DNA from: Limonium bicolor
Taxonomy: Eukaryota; Streptophyta; Magnoliopsida; Caryophyllales; Plumbaginaceae
Assembly (NCBI GenBank): GCA_023374045.1
Contig: CM041776.1
Coordinates: 122,479,733 to 122,543,732, forward strand
DNA: 64,000 nt
Reading direction: 5' to 3'
Shown here: positions 34,926 through 48,798 of the stretch, in pieces
Layout of the letters: every line of letters starts with the position of its first letter
Position numbering within the stretch: the first letter of the stretch is position 1
Translations under genes and position numbers: made by a program
The notes under the pieces: generated by a model
Databases searched by the model: none
What the model was told of the DNA's origin: nothing
Seen by the model: only the letters and a program-made list of their open reading frames with translations

Positions 34926-36032
34926 CCCACGCTCCTTCTGCTCAATGAATCATCCCTTCCTAAATCCAAGTTCATCATACAGGGAGATTGAAGAAAATAG
35001 ACAATCAACCACAAACAAAACCACACCTACGATCCATTCCATCCTCTTATCCCCCACTTCTTCATTTATTTTTATTCTTCATTCCACCACTCAGCAGAAG
35101 CAGGATAAGAAGAAGAGAAGAGAAGCAGCTGGAGCAAGAGCGAGCCGCACTCCCGTCTCCTCCAGCAGTCTCCAAAATAATGGCTACTTCTATCTTTATT
35201 TTATTTTTGTTCGTGTTAATGTCTGAGTAATTTTATATTTGTGTTTAGGATGGGTGCTTAACCCCAAATAATTCAGACTTATTTATAATACCAAGTTTGC
35301 TTATAAATATTTGTTGTCTCTCTAAATTATTAAATGCTTAAGAACTGATCATTTTTACGCATTTACGGTTTCTCTTATTTAAATGATTTTGTAAATCTGA
35401 GAATAGACCACAAAGAGAGACAAATGTTAGATATTATCTCCTTGATTAGCAGATAAAATCCATCGCTGTTATTAAAAGAATTCTTGCTAAATGCTAATTA
35501 ATGATTTAGACTTTTTCTGATTGTAAAAAGTCTATTGAATTAATTAAGAGTTGTCCTTATCTATGATTTAAGAAGGCCACAAGATAAATTCTTAAACAGA
35601 CAAATAAGAGCAAATTAGGATTATAATTAATGTCTGAAATATACTGGGCGATTCCACCTTCCTTAGCACACTTTCCATCCATTCAATACACTACAATTTA
35701 TTTAAGCTTTTAATTATTTTTATTTTCCCAACACCAAGATTGCCACTGGCTAGACCCCCAATTTACATTTTATGCACTTTATTTATCTTCTTGTACATTT
35801 ACTAACTTAATAATTAATTAGATAGTTGCGAAGTCTCTGGGATACGACCTTGTTGTACTACAAAGATTGGGTTCACTGCTCATAAGTTGCAAGATAATTT
35901 AACTACCATTTTGCCCAACAGCTTTGAGTGCCTGATCAATGTCAAAACATGCTAGAATATATGTGGAACGATTAGAGAATGATTAGAGGAGGTTTGGGGT
36001 TGAAAGCTGTAAATTTTGACAGTTCCAGGGTT

Positions 36033-36210
36033 GCTCCGGGTTTGCAAACCGGTACACAAACCCGGACCACCCCAAAAACATGTCAGAAAGTCTAACAGAG
36101 CTGGTCCGGGTTTGTATCCCGGTACACAAACCCGGACCATAGCAAAATGTAGGCAGAAACTGAAAATCATGTCTGGTCCGGGTTTGTAACCCCGGACACA
36201 AACCTGGACC
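36033..36210 (+). repeat. Hairpin array in element C 3' LTR
   Basis: Units at 36033-36068, 36103-36138 and 36175-36210, 36 bp each, GGTCCGGGTTTG...AAACCCGGACC with a single G-to-C change in the first arm of unit 1. These are the partners of 13838-14020, with shorter spacers (70-72 bp). Confidence 0.83.
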
Positions 36211-37933
36211 AGTGTAAAGTTGCTAGAATGTGTTTTAAGAGTCCTAATGATGGGGAAGTGAATGGTAATGGTTTTAGAGGATATTTAGGACTTGTTTGGT
36301 GACCTATAAAGGTCCTTGAAGGTGTAAACAAGTTTGAGAAGTGAATGAGAAAGTGTGAGTTTATGAAACATGAACTAAACTAGGAATAACGGGATAACAG
36401 GGTTAAGTACGGGAGTAGCATTTAATTATGTTCCGTATGAACTTAGTACTAATAATAATGTTTCATACATTATAAGAGGATCGTGTGTGACCCGAGCATG
36501 GTGAGATGACACGGTAAAAGTAAAAACCCGGGTGAAAGGTATGATTTACTCAAGCCCCATAAGCTAACCGAGTTACTCTGATTTGTGTGTTTGTGTGCCG
36601 GCTTAATCAAGACTAAAGCATGAAAATGAGCCATTGTTTGTTTATGAATTTCTTGATGTATATTGTATGAGCTAACATGATTGAATGTCGGTGAGGTCTA
36701 ACCTAGTGCGTAGACCGACTCTTAGTTGAGTAATGAATGGCTAGAGACTCGTAGAACGAGTCGTTTCGTAAAATAACGGAAACGTGCAAACACACAAGCT
36801 ATCGATTAAAGTATAACGCTAACGCAAAATATGAACTCCCTAGAATGTGAGGAGATGTACGGGTTGAGTAAATACCTGATAACGGTTAAGAAACCATATT
36901 GAAATAATCAATGAAATAAATAAGAGTGGAGAGATAAATGAACCTCCATCTAGAGGACAGTAGATAGTTCAAGATGGGAACTTGTAATAAAGGTAAAAGA
37001 GACCGAAGGGATTATTTAACTCCTTTGAGACATGGTCGACCTCCTATATGAGGATTTTACCCGGTATAAGAAAATAACCAAAAGTATAAGTAAGTGAAGT
37101 GTAAGGGTAACCCATAAACCTAAGATTACCATAACTTAGGTTATGTTCCAAAGTCATTAGAAACATCGAGAGAGATGCTTCTAGACTAATATACATAAGA
37201 ATAGTATAACTCCGAGAGAGGAGTGCATGGGAACGTGAGTAGTCCGAGAGTAGTCGGACATATGTGAAAGTAGTAGGGACTAAGAGAGAGTTCCGTGAGT
37301 TAGTCAACTATGCTCGAGAGCCATGTATTTTGGCTTAAGTATGTATTATGATAAACAAGTGAGAAGAGCGTAGGAGACCTATAGTGTCTTGAGAACTACG
37401 TGAGCTTGAGTAATCACCCAAGAGTGTGGGTGTGTATAAGAATGAGTAACCCGAGAGAATGGGCGAGAATAAGAGTATGTAACCCGAGTGTATGGGTGAG
37501 TTATTGAACAAGTAACCAAGGCATGGTGAGGTATAACCCTCAAGGCCTAAGAGTAAATTTACACAACTAACAACCTTGTTATGTTAGTTTATGATTGAAT
37601 TCCGTGGTTGAATGTGAATCCTTGTAGTGTACATATGTAATGTATTACCATGTTGCATGTTGATTGAGTTAAAATGAATCTCATGCTCTCGACAAAAGTA
37701 GTCGGCGTACCGCGGTTAGCACGTGGTATATGCGAATTTAATATGCAGCGAAAATGAGCCCCTTGGGGCCCCATTTTTATTTTTCAGGTACACCGAAGAT
37801 GATACCGTTCGAGTGTAGGACGGGGACGGTGGTTAACAAGGGTAGTTAGATTTTAATTACTTATGTACTAGAATGAGGTGTAAGACCGAATATGTTATCG
37901 GCTTCCGTATATTGTGAACTCGGTATAGTAAGA

Positions 37934-40900
37934 TGTAACACCCCGTCTTGATCCAATTGTGGTTATCGCAAACTTATCACCTTAAATACAAACGTAGCAG
38001 CGGATTCAATTACATTCCAGGACCTTGCCACAGTCTAACAAACAGAATATACCGAACATTAGTACTTACAAGTCTTAACCAAATACATATCATTCAAACA
38101 ATCCCCTCACATCCTATACATCTTACTAACTCAAAATTCCATACGAGTGTACATGCACATCTCGTAGGCCACACTTAACCGTAACACGTCTACCCCATCT
38201 TACTCTCGTGGCGGCCGCCTTCTGACGTTCACCCGTGTAGCAAAAATAGCCCCCAAAGGGGTCAGCAAAAATGCTGGTACGATCCTCTCATGGCCCCCAA
38301 GCTAACGTGGCTACGACGACCAATTGTCGATAGCATGGAGGTTGATTAGATGCATAACATAATAGGAAATGCAGTAAACAACAAGCCAAATATGAACAAT
38401 CAAAGTTCGAATACAATGAACGACTTAAATGTGTTCCCTTAATTATTGAGTCGATTATTTAACTCCTTAAATTATGTTTCCTCTTATTCTCAATCCAACC
38501 TTATCTTACCTCAATCTTATTCCTTATCTTAGTCTTAGAAAACAAACCATTCTTCAAATAGAAATGGTTGCAACTTATCTCAAACCCTATCTTAATCATA
38601 GAATACAAACCACTCTTTAAATAGAAAAAAATGTATCTTACCTCAATGTTTATTTTTGTCGGGTCAAAAGCAACCCTAGCCAATGAGCTATTAACTCCAT
38701 TGATTGAATAAACAACTTATCTTATAATTTAGGATTTAGGTGATCCTACCGCACCATCTTAATGCCTCCTACCTTGGGCTGGATGTCCAATGTAGTTAAG
38801 CCGGCAATCGACCCTAGGCAACAAGTCCGAAGACAAGTCCTTAAGCGGAAGTCGGATCTGCTTTAGTTACCGACCCCCTTTTCCTTAGCATGCATGACCA
38901 GAGTCAGTCCTGGGTTCCTCACTACCCCCAAGTACCAGTTAGTAGAAGTCCCAAACAATGTTTGTTGGTTAAACCTCTTTCGGTTTTTAACAAACTAATA
39001 TTAGAGAGTGTTCCTTAGTCTCACTCGATTCCTTACTAAACGTTAGTTAGTAGGTTCTCACGGTAAGTTGTGTTAGTTTTCAAACATCACACAACAATAC
39101 AATAAACATAATGTTCCGGTTGCATGCTTTATCTTGTTTAGTGAGCACACAAAAACAAATAGCACACAAGCCGAGGGACACCTCGTTAGCAAGCAGGTCA
39201 CAAGAAGAGTGTACCGTTCACTGTTGGTCGTTCGGTTGTTTACTCACTTCTGGAGTCCAAATTCCCAAGTCCTAAAACATTTATTCAGTTTTAGGTTGTT
39301 AATCACTTAACTTAATTCAACTTAATTAACTTACTTAACCCATAATGATCCCCACCTAACACCTCTTAAGTTTTACAACTTAATCTTACAAACTTAACCT
39401 TAAACTTTTAAGTTCATTCTTAACTTAATCCATTAGGTCTTTATACCTCTAATCATCAATGCCCTCTTAATGGGGTACCATTAATACCACTAAACTCTCT
39501 TAGGGTTTCTTTCTCTTTTTTTTTAATCTTAAGGGTCGACCGACCCACCGACCGACCCAACCCCTGGGTCGGTCCATTCTAGTATTTTTTTCCGTTCTCT
39601 AAAACTTACCCAACCGACCCAAGGGCAGCCCAGCCAACCTAAAACCCTCTGGGTCGGTCCATTACCGAAACTTTTCGTTTGTTAAATTTTGCCCAACCGA
39701 CCCAAAGCTAGGCCGACCGACCCAAGGCCCTCTGGGTCAGTCCGTTCCAGAGACATTTCTGCTGGGTTAACAAGGTCCGACCGACCCAGGCAGGGTCGGT
39801 CACTGGGTCGGTCCAGTGCAGAAACTTCCCAAAAATTGTCTATTTGTTCCCAAACTTTTCCACAAGTTCCCCCATATGTCCTAATGCCATTTATGCACTT
39901 AAACTCACCTTAAAACATCCACCAAACTCATTAAAACAACCACCAAAGATCTTCTTAAACATTTACTAAACTCTTACAAAAACTCCTAACACTTATCATA
40001 TAATTCCTTACATTTCCAACTTGTAGCCTTACCAAAACTTCAACCAACCCAAGTGTTCCCTCCTTAACAGTTTTACCACTTCATAAACATCATTTTCCAT
40101 CTTCAGTACATTCACCAAAACTTCCTCAAGTCATCTTGCATATTCATGCACAAATTCCTCTCATTTCCATTTGTTACTCAACACCCTAAACTCATGAACT
40201 TACCTATACATTTCCTCCCATCTTCTTAGCACCTTAACATTGTTCTTCATTTACCTTGTCCATGCTACACCCTCCTTAGACATTTCCATCTCCTTTACCC
40301 AATTACTCACCATTCTCATAACCACGCGCTCTTTTACATTCCTAGTCATTTTCCTTGACAATTGACAACATTCTCCTTCAATTTTCACTTCCATCACCCA
40401 AGTCCACTCATTACCATCCAACTATGACCTTATTAATCCTACTAGCATCTTCACAACTTACACAAGATATCAAGACTTCTCATTGTTATATTCCCTAGTT
40501 CATACCTAAATCATCTTAAAGCATTATACACCTTCTCCTCCAAATTTGCACAAGTCTTACCATTCTCCATACCATGACTTTGGTGTGTTCAATACACCCA
40601 CCAATCCTCTAATTCCTCATAGAAATCTCTAGGACATATTAACTCACAACCACCACCTAAACACTTGTTTTCTACTCAAATTTCGACATAGCTCCTCTAG
40701 TATATTATCATGCCCATAAGCATTGTTTTTCTCATTCAATCATCTCACACACATCAAATCCTTTCTCGTCATACTTTCTCACCAAAATCCAACCATTCAT
40801 AACAAACTCAATATAGTGCGATAATTTTAAATTGCATAGCACTAAGGCTCTTAAATGACATGGCTCTTAGGCCCTTAAATGACTTAAACTTAAACACTGA

Positions 40901-42459
40901 ATCTCCCACATATAAAAGCTTTCGACCTGCAAATACACACAACAATGCTCCCATAGCAATATAAGTGTTCTCTTAATTCACCTTAAGCTTACTTACTAAC
41001 TCATTTCCATTGGCTTCTTGATCACAAGTTCATAAGCTTGTTTAAATTCTTTATCCTAGGTTATATTACCCATTACATAATGTAAGCTCTAAGCCACATT
41101 AGTACTCACCTAAACTCATCCCTTAAAACTTAAACCACCATTAGGTAAGCATTTTACCTTGTTTTCTCAAGCTTATCTTAACTTCCTCCTTAGACCTTCT
41201 TCTTGAATGAATCTCGGCCACCCATTTAATTTCCTTTGCCAATTTCTAATCAATACACAATGACTCTAATGAGTGCTAAACAATACACTAATCCTTAAGG
41301 AGTAAACCCTAGGTTAAAGATGTTTTTAAGGCATATAAGTGGATAATTAGCTTTGAAGTCTCAAAGTAGACTTGGGCAATGAATGAAAGAGGACCTCCAC
41401 TAGTCCTTGGTGATTAAAACAAGCTAGAACAAGGCATAAAAACAAGGCTCAATGAGTGGTAGTTTTTGGCCATGTAAGAAATGGTGGAAATATGATTTTT
41501 CTTACATTTTTCTTACCTTGAATGAATGGAGAACCAGATGGGCTCTTCAAACTTGATTTTCTTCCATCAATGGAGTTTTTTTCCATGGCTCCAAATTAAA
41601 GCTTTCAAGTATTTGAAAAGATAGAAAGGAGGGCCTTGACTTAACTAAGACAAATATGCAATTTGTTTTGGATTTGGAGGTTGGAGTTGAATATGGCAAG
41701 TGAATGAAGGTGAGGAGCCATGGATGGAGCTTCACGTTTTCCTTGGAAGATAAGAGGAAGAAGAAACAGGTGGGAAGAAGAGAAATGAAGAGAGAGAAGA
41801 AGAAAGGTAGCTTATAAGAAGATATTTTGTTTTAAAAAGTAAATAGTACTTTCTTTACTTTTCTTCACTTTCTTTTTTTATTTGATGAAGTCTATGATGA
41901 CTCATCCCTTAGAAAACCGGCCCCCTCCTTAGATAAGGCTATACATGGTCTTTGTAGACCAACTAATTAACTTATGTTGACTTAATGCTAAACTAGGTAC
42001 TATTTGGGCACTATTCATAAACTAGTGCACATATTTGTGAAATTTTTGGTTTCCCATTGATTTAGACTTCCTAATGTGATACTAATTAGCACACATGTTG
42101 ATTAAGGTGTAATCATAGGCATTTAGCCACTCAAAACCCATTTCTAAGACAATTTCTCAAAAAGGTGCTTTAAGGAGTCTTAAAGCACATTTTGTGTTTA
42201 AGCTTGTTTTTGAGCTTGGTTTTTCTTTGGTAATTGATTTAACATGTCCATTAGCATGTTAGTAAAGTCTTATAATGGTATTTGGGTGCTAATCAAAGTC
42301 ACTTCAAGCTTATAGCACATTTTTGCTTAAATTGCCCTTAAGGTGTTTTCTTGTGTTTTCCGTGGTTTAAACTGTCTACCAATCTTTCTAAGGCATATTT
42401 TAGCCTAACTACATCATAAATTGATGTTCACTTAGCATACTTAGGTTTGGGGTATTTCA
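37934..42459 (-). repeat. 3' LTR of element F (X family)
   Basis: On the minus strand it reads TGAAATACCCCAAACC...GGGGTGTTACA, 4526 bp, same family as 29291-33963 (shared start TGAAATACCCCAAACCTAAG and many inner blocks). A polypurine tract flanks it at 42460-42475. The left junction is with element C after TAAGA. It carries a hairpin array of GGGTCGGTC type (39533-39815). No genes. Confidence 0.85.
39533..39815 (-). repeat. GGGTCGGTC hairpin array in element F LTR
   Basis: Four clusters near 39533-39577, 39608-39661, 39690-39741 and 39775-39815, each pairing CGACCGACCCA with TGGGTCGGTC. The period is about 75-80 bp. The position within the LTR matches the GACCGGAC array of the other X-family LTR, but the core sequence has changed, so arms changed together. 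Confidence 0.72.
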
Positions 42460-45400
42460 ATCTACCCCCTTAAAAGAACATTGTCCCCAAAGTTCCCATG
42501 CATCTTATCTTATTAGAATACATGTCTTACATCATTCCATAGATCATATAGATCAAACCTGTACATTCGTAAACTTATTGACCCATTAGGTCTATCATAT
42601 TCTATACTCAAATATCACACAACATGCTTAAGCATGTGTAGCACTCAAAATTTCCTCTGATCCTTTTGATGATTAAAACAATCACATAATTTTCATCGTA
42701 TTCTCCCATGTCACCGGTCCATAGATAATGGCTCATTCATCCTCGTCACCATGGGCCAGAATACAAAACAACTCTATTCTCCCCATGTCACCGGTCCGAA
42801 GACAAAGGCTCATGCGTCCTCGACTTCATGGGCGAGACTCAGTAAAAAGGAAATCCTTTTTACGAGGTCAAGTGAGGGATAATTCCCTCTATTTGAAAAT
42901 ACAGTCAACTCCAATTTTGTTTTATCCTAAAGCCACTATCCATAGCGTGATTTAATTGTGACCACTGGTAGGGAGTTTCAGGAATCATCCAACCCTGATG
43001 TGATCAGCATCAGTGTTGAACTATCCCTCCACCCCAATTTGTGTTTGGTTTCCCTTGATCCCTAGAAAATCAAGTTCCACCTCCCACATCATTTTCAAAC
43101 ATCAAATAATTCACTCATGTCCAATTTTCCATCTTTTTAGTCTTTGTAGTCGGAATCATACATCTCCAAGGTGTGGACTCAGTCCATCAATCATTCCCAG
43201 TTCATCTCTTAATACTTGCCTCAGGACTTAAATTCCTACTAAGTTCTATATCACTCCCATATCAACTCTCACCATCTTATATCTCATAGCATTACTATCT
43301 TCTTCCTCATACTAATATCAAATAATATATCATAGTGTTATCTTATTCTTATCTCACATGTAGTTTCATACCGACCCATATCTCATACATTCCATATTCC
43401 TTAAGTCTCTTTAATCCTCTTCACCAGTTCTGTTAACTTGTACTCACACCGGAGTTAACAAGGTAGGTACTTAATATGTATGGTATTCACATCTTCTGTG
43501 TGCAATAACCATGATTTATCTCAAAATGTTTATGTAGAACAAATTCTCAAATTCTTTTGTGCTATGCACACGTAGTTTATGTACTTAGTACATAAACATA
43601 CGCTAAGCGGTTTTCGCTCTACCCCCCTTAAAATGGATTACACCCACGTAATCAACATTATCTCATCCTTGAACATAGGTTCAAGATGTCTAATTCTCAC
43701 CAAGCATTTTGGCTTCCATGTCATCTAACTCACTTATAATTCAATCAGAGGGTCATAACTATGTTAATGGTTTAGTCTCTTGTATCGAGGATTCTTAACG
43801 GTGCTTATACCATTTTCTTAACTTAGTTTGGTCTAACCTCAAAGGTACCAATCCACTAGCTTCCGCTGCGCGACTCTGATAATCTTAGGCTTAACTGCGT
43901 TTCTTATCCTTCATAGTATTGTATATCCTTGTGCCTCCTTACGGTTTAGAATTATTGGTCTCTCAATGGACACGTGTTGTTTTTAATTATACATGACCTT
44001 AATGAGTTGTAACTCATCTATCTATTCTCCCTGAAGATCTAATGTTCATACTCTTAGTGTTTTGTCAAGTGTCTAAATCGTTCTTTCCAACTGACCTTTG
44101 GTCTGAGGATGATTCTTAATCTGAAACAACTGTTTAGTGCTTATTGCGCTGTACGGTTTATCCTTAACTTCTTAAGACATGTCCAATGTCTGTACTTAAC
44201 AATCCGTGCTTCTCGCACTTCATAGTCCTTAATTATTTGTTCTCTGATTCCTTTGTGTTGTTGGTTCAATCTGAATTCTTCTCTTCCACCGTTTGTGGTA
44301 GTAGCTGCTCTTGTCTGATCTTGGGTCGTTGTCCGTGGTACGGAGTCGACTACTTCCCGTGTTCCTTACACCACTCATCCACATGCATGGGGTACCTTAT
44401 TGGTACATTACTACTTACCCGACTAACTCATAAATGAGCGTGCCAGGCCTGCAAGCCCCTGTGGGGTGCAGTCGTCCCACATCTCATTTTAGCAAACTCG
44501 TAGTGTCTGTCACACGTTTAGCTATTGCTAATCATGAAGTATTCTGTTGTCGATCTCCTCTTCATCGTTCCATAATAACACTTATTGTTCTTCTTTAATT
44601 TAATCAAGGGAAATGCATTTACTATGTTCTTAGGGTATTGTATGCTCTAGTTCTTTCTGTATCCCGTACTGATTCGGTCTCATAGTGACTGATGTCTCTT
44701 TCCATAGAGCCTCTTATCTTGTTTCTCATATTTGGTCTGCTAGGAATGCACTTCCAGTTCCTTAAGGAATGAGTAGTGTGCTTCCTGTGAAATCTTACCT
44801 AACCAGGTCCAGACTACTGGCATCAACGCGTAGTTCGTCTACCATCTTATTCCCTTACTTATATCAGTCTAAGTTCATAAATCTAATTGCCTCAGTGTCA
44901 ATATTTGACGGTTCATACATAATGGTTGCTTTACTGCGCACCATGACTTAATCCACTTATATAGGTATTATACTCACGACCACTACTACCGTGGTAGTTG
45001 GTCCTTACCATGTTGCTCATTGATGGTGCAACTACTTACTCACTTATTTTAACATTTTATTTCATGCTAATTCCCTTCATAGTGTAAACACACTAGGGTT
45101 CTCTCATTTCGGTGTATGGCGGTTGCCATACCGTGTTGTAAAATGGTCATCTCTTAATATGAAGGTGTTCTGCTTCAATCTCAGGTTTATAAGTAGTCTA
45201 ATTTCTCTCACATTCTTTCATCCTTTATGATGTTGTTTACCATGTAATTTAACCGGTTACTGAAGAAGTCATCCGTTTAATCACAAGCTCTTCTGAGCAT
45301 TGGTCACTTGACGTGCTATACCGTGCACTCACAGTGTTTATCTCTGTCGATTACTGATTCCTAAATCCTTGGTGCTGGATATGAGGTCTGTCTTGGCAGC

Positions 45401-47425
45401 CTTCCTTATTACTCAAGTGTATCTGGTATGTTCCAAGGTAATCTCAAGGTTTACAGTTTTCATTCTCTAACAAATGTATTATATCTCTAATAAGTGAAAA
45501 CCCTTTTTGAGGGGTTTATTCCCACTCTTGGCCTCACACCAAGGAGATGTATCCCCACCCTAAAGAGGAATGGTTCGTTCTCCGCCCCTGACAATATACC
45601 ATCTCATCATTCTTATGATGCCTATCCGGCAATATCCTCCACAATTAACTTACAGGTTTGGTAACGGTTCACATCTAAGAATTAGTAGTTCCTTTATGGC
45701 TTAAATAAGCTCTCTTATAACTTACTGCGCCTCGGGCTCTAATGTAGTTAACATCTATGACTCGTAGTTCTTAGTGTTTAATGTCTCAGTTCATTACTTG
45801 TACTCTTACTCATCTGTAGGTTATCCTCATAAGCTTCTGGTCCTTTGAACACTATCCACCGTTAGGTTACATACTAAATGTAGTATCGGGTTTCATGGTA
45901 AGTTGCTGCATCCTTCATCCTGCATCCTGCTATGGAAGCTTATTCAGGTGATCTGAGGTTATCCGTGTCTGTGACAATATTGTTGTTTTACTAGGCTTAT
46001 GTCTTTTAGCAATCAAGGTTAGGTTCGTATTAGGCGTCTGCCTTACGGTGTCTAAATCGGATATTTATCTAGGCCATCATGTGCTTCAATCTCAACGCTT
46101 CGTTCAACATTTGTTGACTACGCCACCATCAGTGACCAATCACACTTCGGTGTTAATGAGTTAGGCAAACAATACTAACTGTCATTCATCAGTTTGTTCG
46201 GCTCGACTATGCCCGCTCTGTGGGGGTAATTCTGTGAGCTTTCCTCTATCGGGATTGTATGTCTTTAACCCTTAGTAGGTTATAGCTTAAGTTCATTTCC
46301 TCTATCCCTGTTTCCGGGGTTTACCAACATCTCCCATGAAGAATGTTTATTACTCGTATCCTTAGTGGTCATTCTGGGAGTTTTACCCCGTTCCTGCTGG
46401 AAACAGTTCTGTTAACAGTCTCCATTGTAATTTATAATATATTCCTTGTATGTTATCACTTACGTAGTGTTTTGCTCAGATCACTGAGCGATCTCCTAGG
46501 TTTTCTCTCCCCGTGGGTTGTTATGGGTGTCCATACCCGTACTGTTCGTTGTTATTGTTGTAGTAGGTTGTACCATTGTGGATATTAATTTTATTGAGTA
46601 TTTCGTCCAAGTTCAGTTCCCGGCTGACTAGTGTGTCACCTCATCTCATCATGGTCAGGTCGTCGGGCCTTTCCAAGGTCTTATCTTCCCGTTCCAATGG
46701 ATTTACAATCCGGTATTGCTACAACTGTAGTGTTCCCCTATCTCGCCATGATGGCTTTCCGTGTAGCTTAACCGTGGTAGCACTTGCTATGGCAAGTGTG
46801 CCATGTAAGATGAGCTACCGGTACCGTGTGCGTCGGTAGTGGTACTTCCACCTAGTTTCCATATCTTTGGTAGTCCTCGGGACTCCTTCTATGTTCTCTC
46901 ATTTTGGATAACTAGCCATCCGGCAGTTTCCTGGTTGGTTTGACAGCACTGTCATTTGTCAGGGCGTTCCTCTTTCTGAGGGAATCCCCTTGTTATTTTC
47001 TTTTGTCTTAATCCTCGCTCCCGTTTCCACACATTATGTCGGGGTTTCTAAGTAATGATTCCCCTTTAGGCACTATATCGTAGTCCTATTCCGGTATACA
47101 GTTTGTACGTGTATTTATCGTCGTCTGCGCTATGTCAGGCAAGTTTTGTAATCTTTCTCATCGAATGGGGTTTGGAGTTCCCGTTTCTATCTGGACCTTC
47201 CGGTAGTCTTAATTCTCTTGCTTTGTATTATCCCACTGCTATGCTCATTCGGACCACTGTCTGGTACTCATGCCGCTTAACTTTTCTTATCCATTGCACT
47301 CGTAGTGCTTTTCTTATTATTGTATAGCGGGTTATCTCGACTGCGTAGCATGTCGACCCATGCTGCCGGTAATTTCCGTTCTCTTACTGGTAGAATTCCA
47401 TTGGTAGCGCCTACTTCACCGCTGC
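42460..47425 (-). mobile_element. Internal region of element F, decayed, 5' end missing
   Basis: Minus-strand internal region beginning (3' side) with a polypurine tract (42460-42475, read TTTTAAGGGGGTAGAT) and an internal second tract at 43618-43633 (read TTTTAAGGGGGGTAGA). Blocks at 42957-43085, 46650-46700 and 47335-47425 match element C (20100-20230, 17000-17045, 16320-16345) in reverse. Homology stops at about 47425, so the first few hundred internal bases and the 5' LTR are gone. No pol motif is readable. A short duplication CATGTCACCGGTCC lies at 42706 and 42784. Plus-strand ORFs here are antisense and unconvincing. Confidence 0.65.
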
Positions 47426-48704
47426 GCAAAAAAAATTATTTTTCAAGAAAAAGTCATGAAATAATTATTTTCTGACAACAGAATAGAACGACTTGTCTTT
47501 TGTTTCTAAAAAGGGTGAACATGTCCGTCCACACACCACAGTCTCTATCAAAACATCCAAAAAGCATTCTAAAAGCAACATCTGTTTAAGTGTTGTCATA
47601 AACCCCAAATCAATACTGGGGGCAATCTGAGCTCAGGATCATCGTCTTTAATCTTTCGTTTAAGCGTGTGAACTAGTCTCTGAGTAAAATTCACGAGAGT
47701 GTCTTAAGCGGAAAAACCATGAGTGAGCGAGCGCGTCATTCTTACACGACTCCGGTGAGACCACATACAAAGGAAAAGGTAAATGGCATAACTCCGACCG
47801 AAGGAGATAATTTGTAAATTTACTCTTAGACCTGCGAAAAGTAACAAAGAACGGATACACAACTATCAAGAATGACGAAGCACCTAGGTACAGCACCACA
47901 TAGCCAAAAGCTTGTAAACCCTGTCATTAAACCCTAGGCACCCCCGCTATCCCTTTTCAATATTATGAACTCTACAAAATCACCCAGCCAATGATTAATT
48001 ACCGACCCGGTGACCAAAGGAAGCCAGGAGCCCGACTCTCAGATAACAATCTAATCAGTCCAAAGAAGTGATGCCACTATCAGTATGACGAAGCGATCCG
48101 CAAATGGTCCCAAAGTGGCACAGGACCCAGAGAGCTCACATCAAAACAGCTCTCAAAACTCAAAACCGGGAAACACAAGAACCCCGAAGGCAAAGTCAAG
48201 AAAGGATAAAACAAAAAGGCAAACCCAAAGTGCCTCAAAGAAATCCAAATGACAAAAATAGAAATGGTGTAAAAGACAACTTCATAATTTTAGGTCCAGA
48301 AACTCAAAAACAACGTCAACATGAAGCAGCTAGACGACTTTAAGACAAGGAAGATGAATCTGAGAGAAGACACAAGTTGCAGCTTCGGTCACCCATTTAA
48401 ACTCCACAAACCTCAAATATCCCTCCATGATCCCGTCGTCTTTCATGACACCCTATGGCCACGTTATAAGCATTAAAGACTTCCGACTTGATAGTTGTGT
48501 ATCTAATCACGTGATAGTAATAGATCGAATGCGTAAATCCACCAAATGTCAAATTCAATGGTCTAGCAGTTGTGACCATGAGCAGGAAACAAGTACAAAC
48601 ATTAAACACGCTGAGTGTAGGTTAGGAAGCACCACATCTAAACATAAGCCTTGACCTTATGAGGATGAGACTCGTTCACACATTTAATCAAAGAAAATAC
48701 TAGG

Positions 48705-48798
48705 GGCAATCGATCGTCCCGATCGATTGCCATGAACTCTAGCTCAGATTGTCCTAAGGAAAAAATAATGGGGGCAATTGTTGGTTCCAACAATTGCC
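48705..48798 (+). other. Two perfect hairpins with covarying stems
   Basis: Hairpin 1 (48705-48731): GGCAATCGATCG and CGATCGATTGCC, 12-bp stem, loop TCC. Hairpin 2 (48773-48798): GGCAATTGTTGG and CCAACAATTGCC, 12-bp stem, loop TT. The outer six base pairs are identical and the inner six differ but stay fully paired. Both are preceded by extra G residues and followed by ATG. Confidence 0.8.

Larger units (their letters stand above)
34097..35920 (+). repeat. 1.82-kb solo LTR of a different Ty3/gypsy-like family
   Basis: Starts TGATAAGTGTCC and ends TTGCCCAACA, flanked by GCTTT on both sides (34092-34096, 35921-35925); the empty site is visible at 13716. No internal region. The TGATAAGTG start and the GGGATACGACC block near the end resemble Athila/Tat-type LTRs; that family call is from memory and uncertain. 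It holds a hairpin array at about 34345-34735 and a TATA box (TATAAAA, 34919-34925) followed by a short leader. Two overlapping small ORFs (34945-35226, 34988-35230) have no known domain. Confidence 0.75.
27626..37933 (+). repeat. 3' LTR of element C, interrupted and truncated
   Basis: Three pieces: 27626-29290, 33964-34096 and 35921-37933, separated by two nested LTRs. It starts TTTAATACGTCGGACC right after the polypurine tract; the usual TG is mutated. The pieces match 12979-15740 in order. The last 210 bp or so are missing, because the minus-strand element F starts at 37934 after TAAGA, and the continuation AGTGAATGGAG seen at 15751 does not reappear after F. No genes. Confidence 0.8.

Noticed and set aside
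34945..35230. Two overlapping small ORFs after the TATA box of the 1.82-kb LTR
   Set aside because: No domain and overlapping frames; probably leader sequence.
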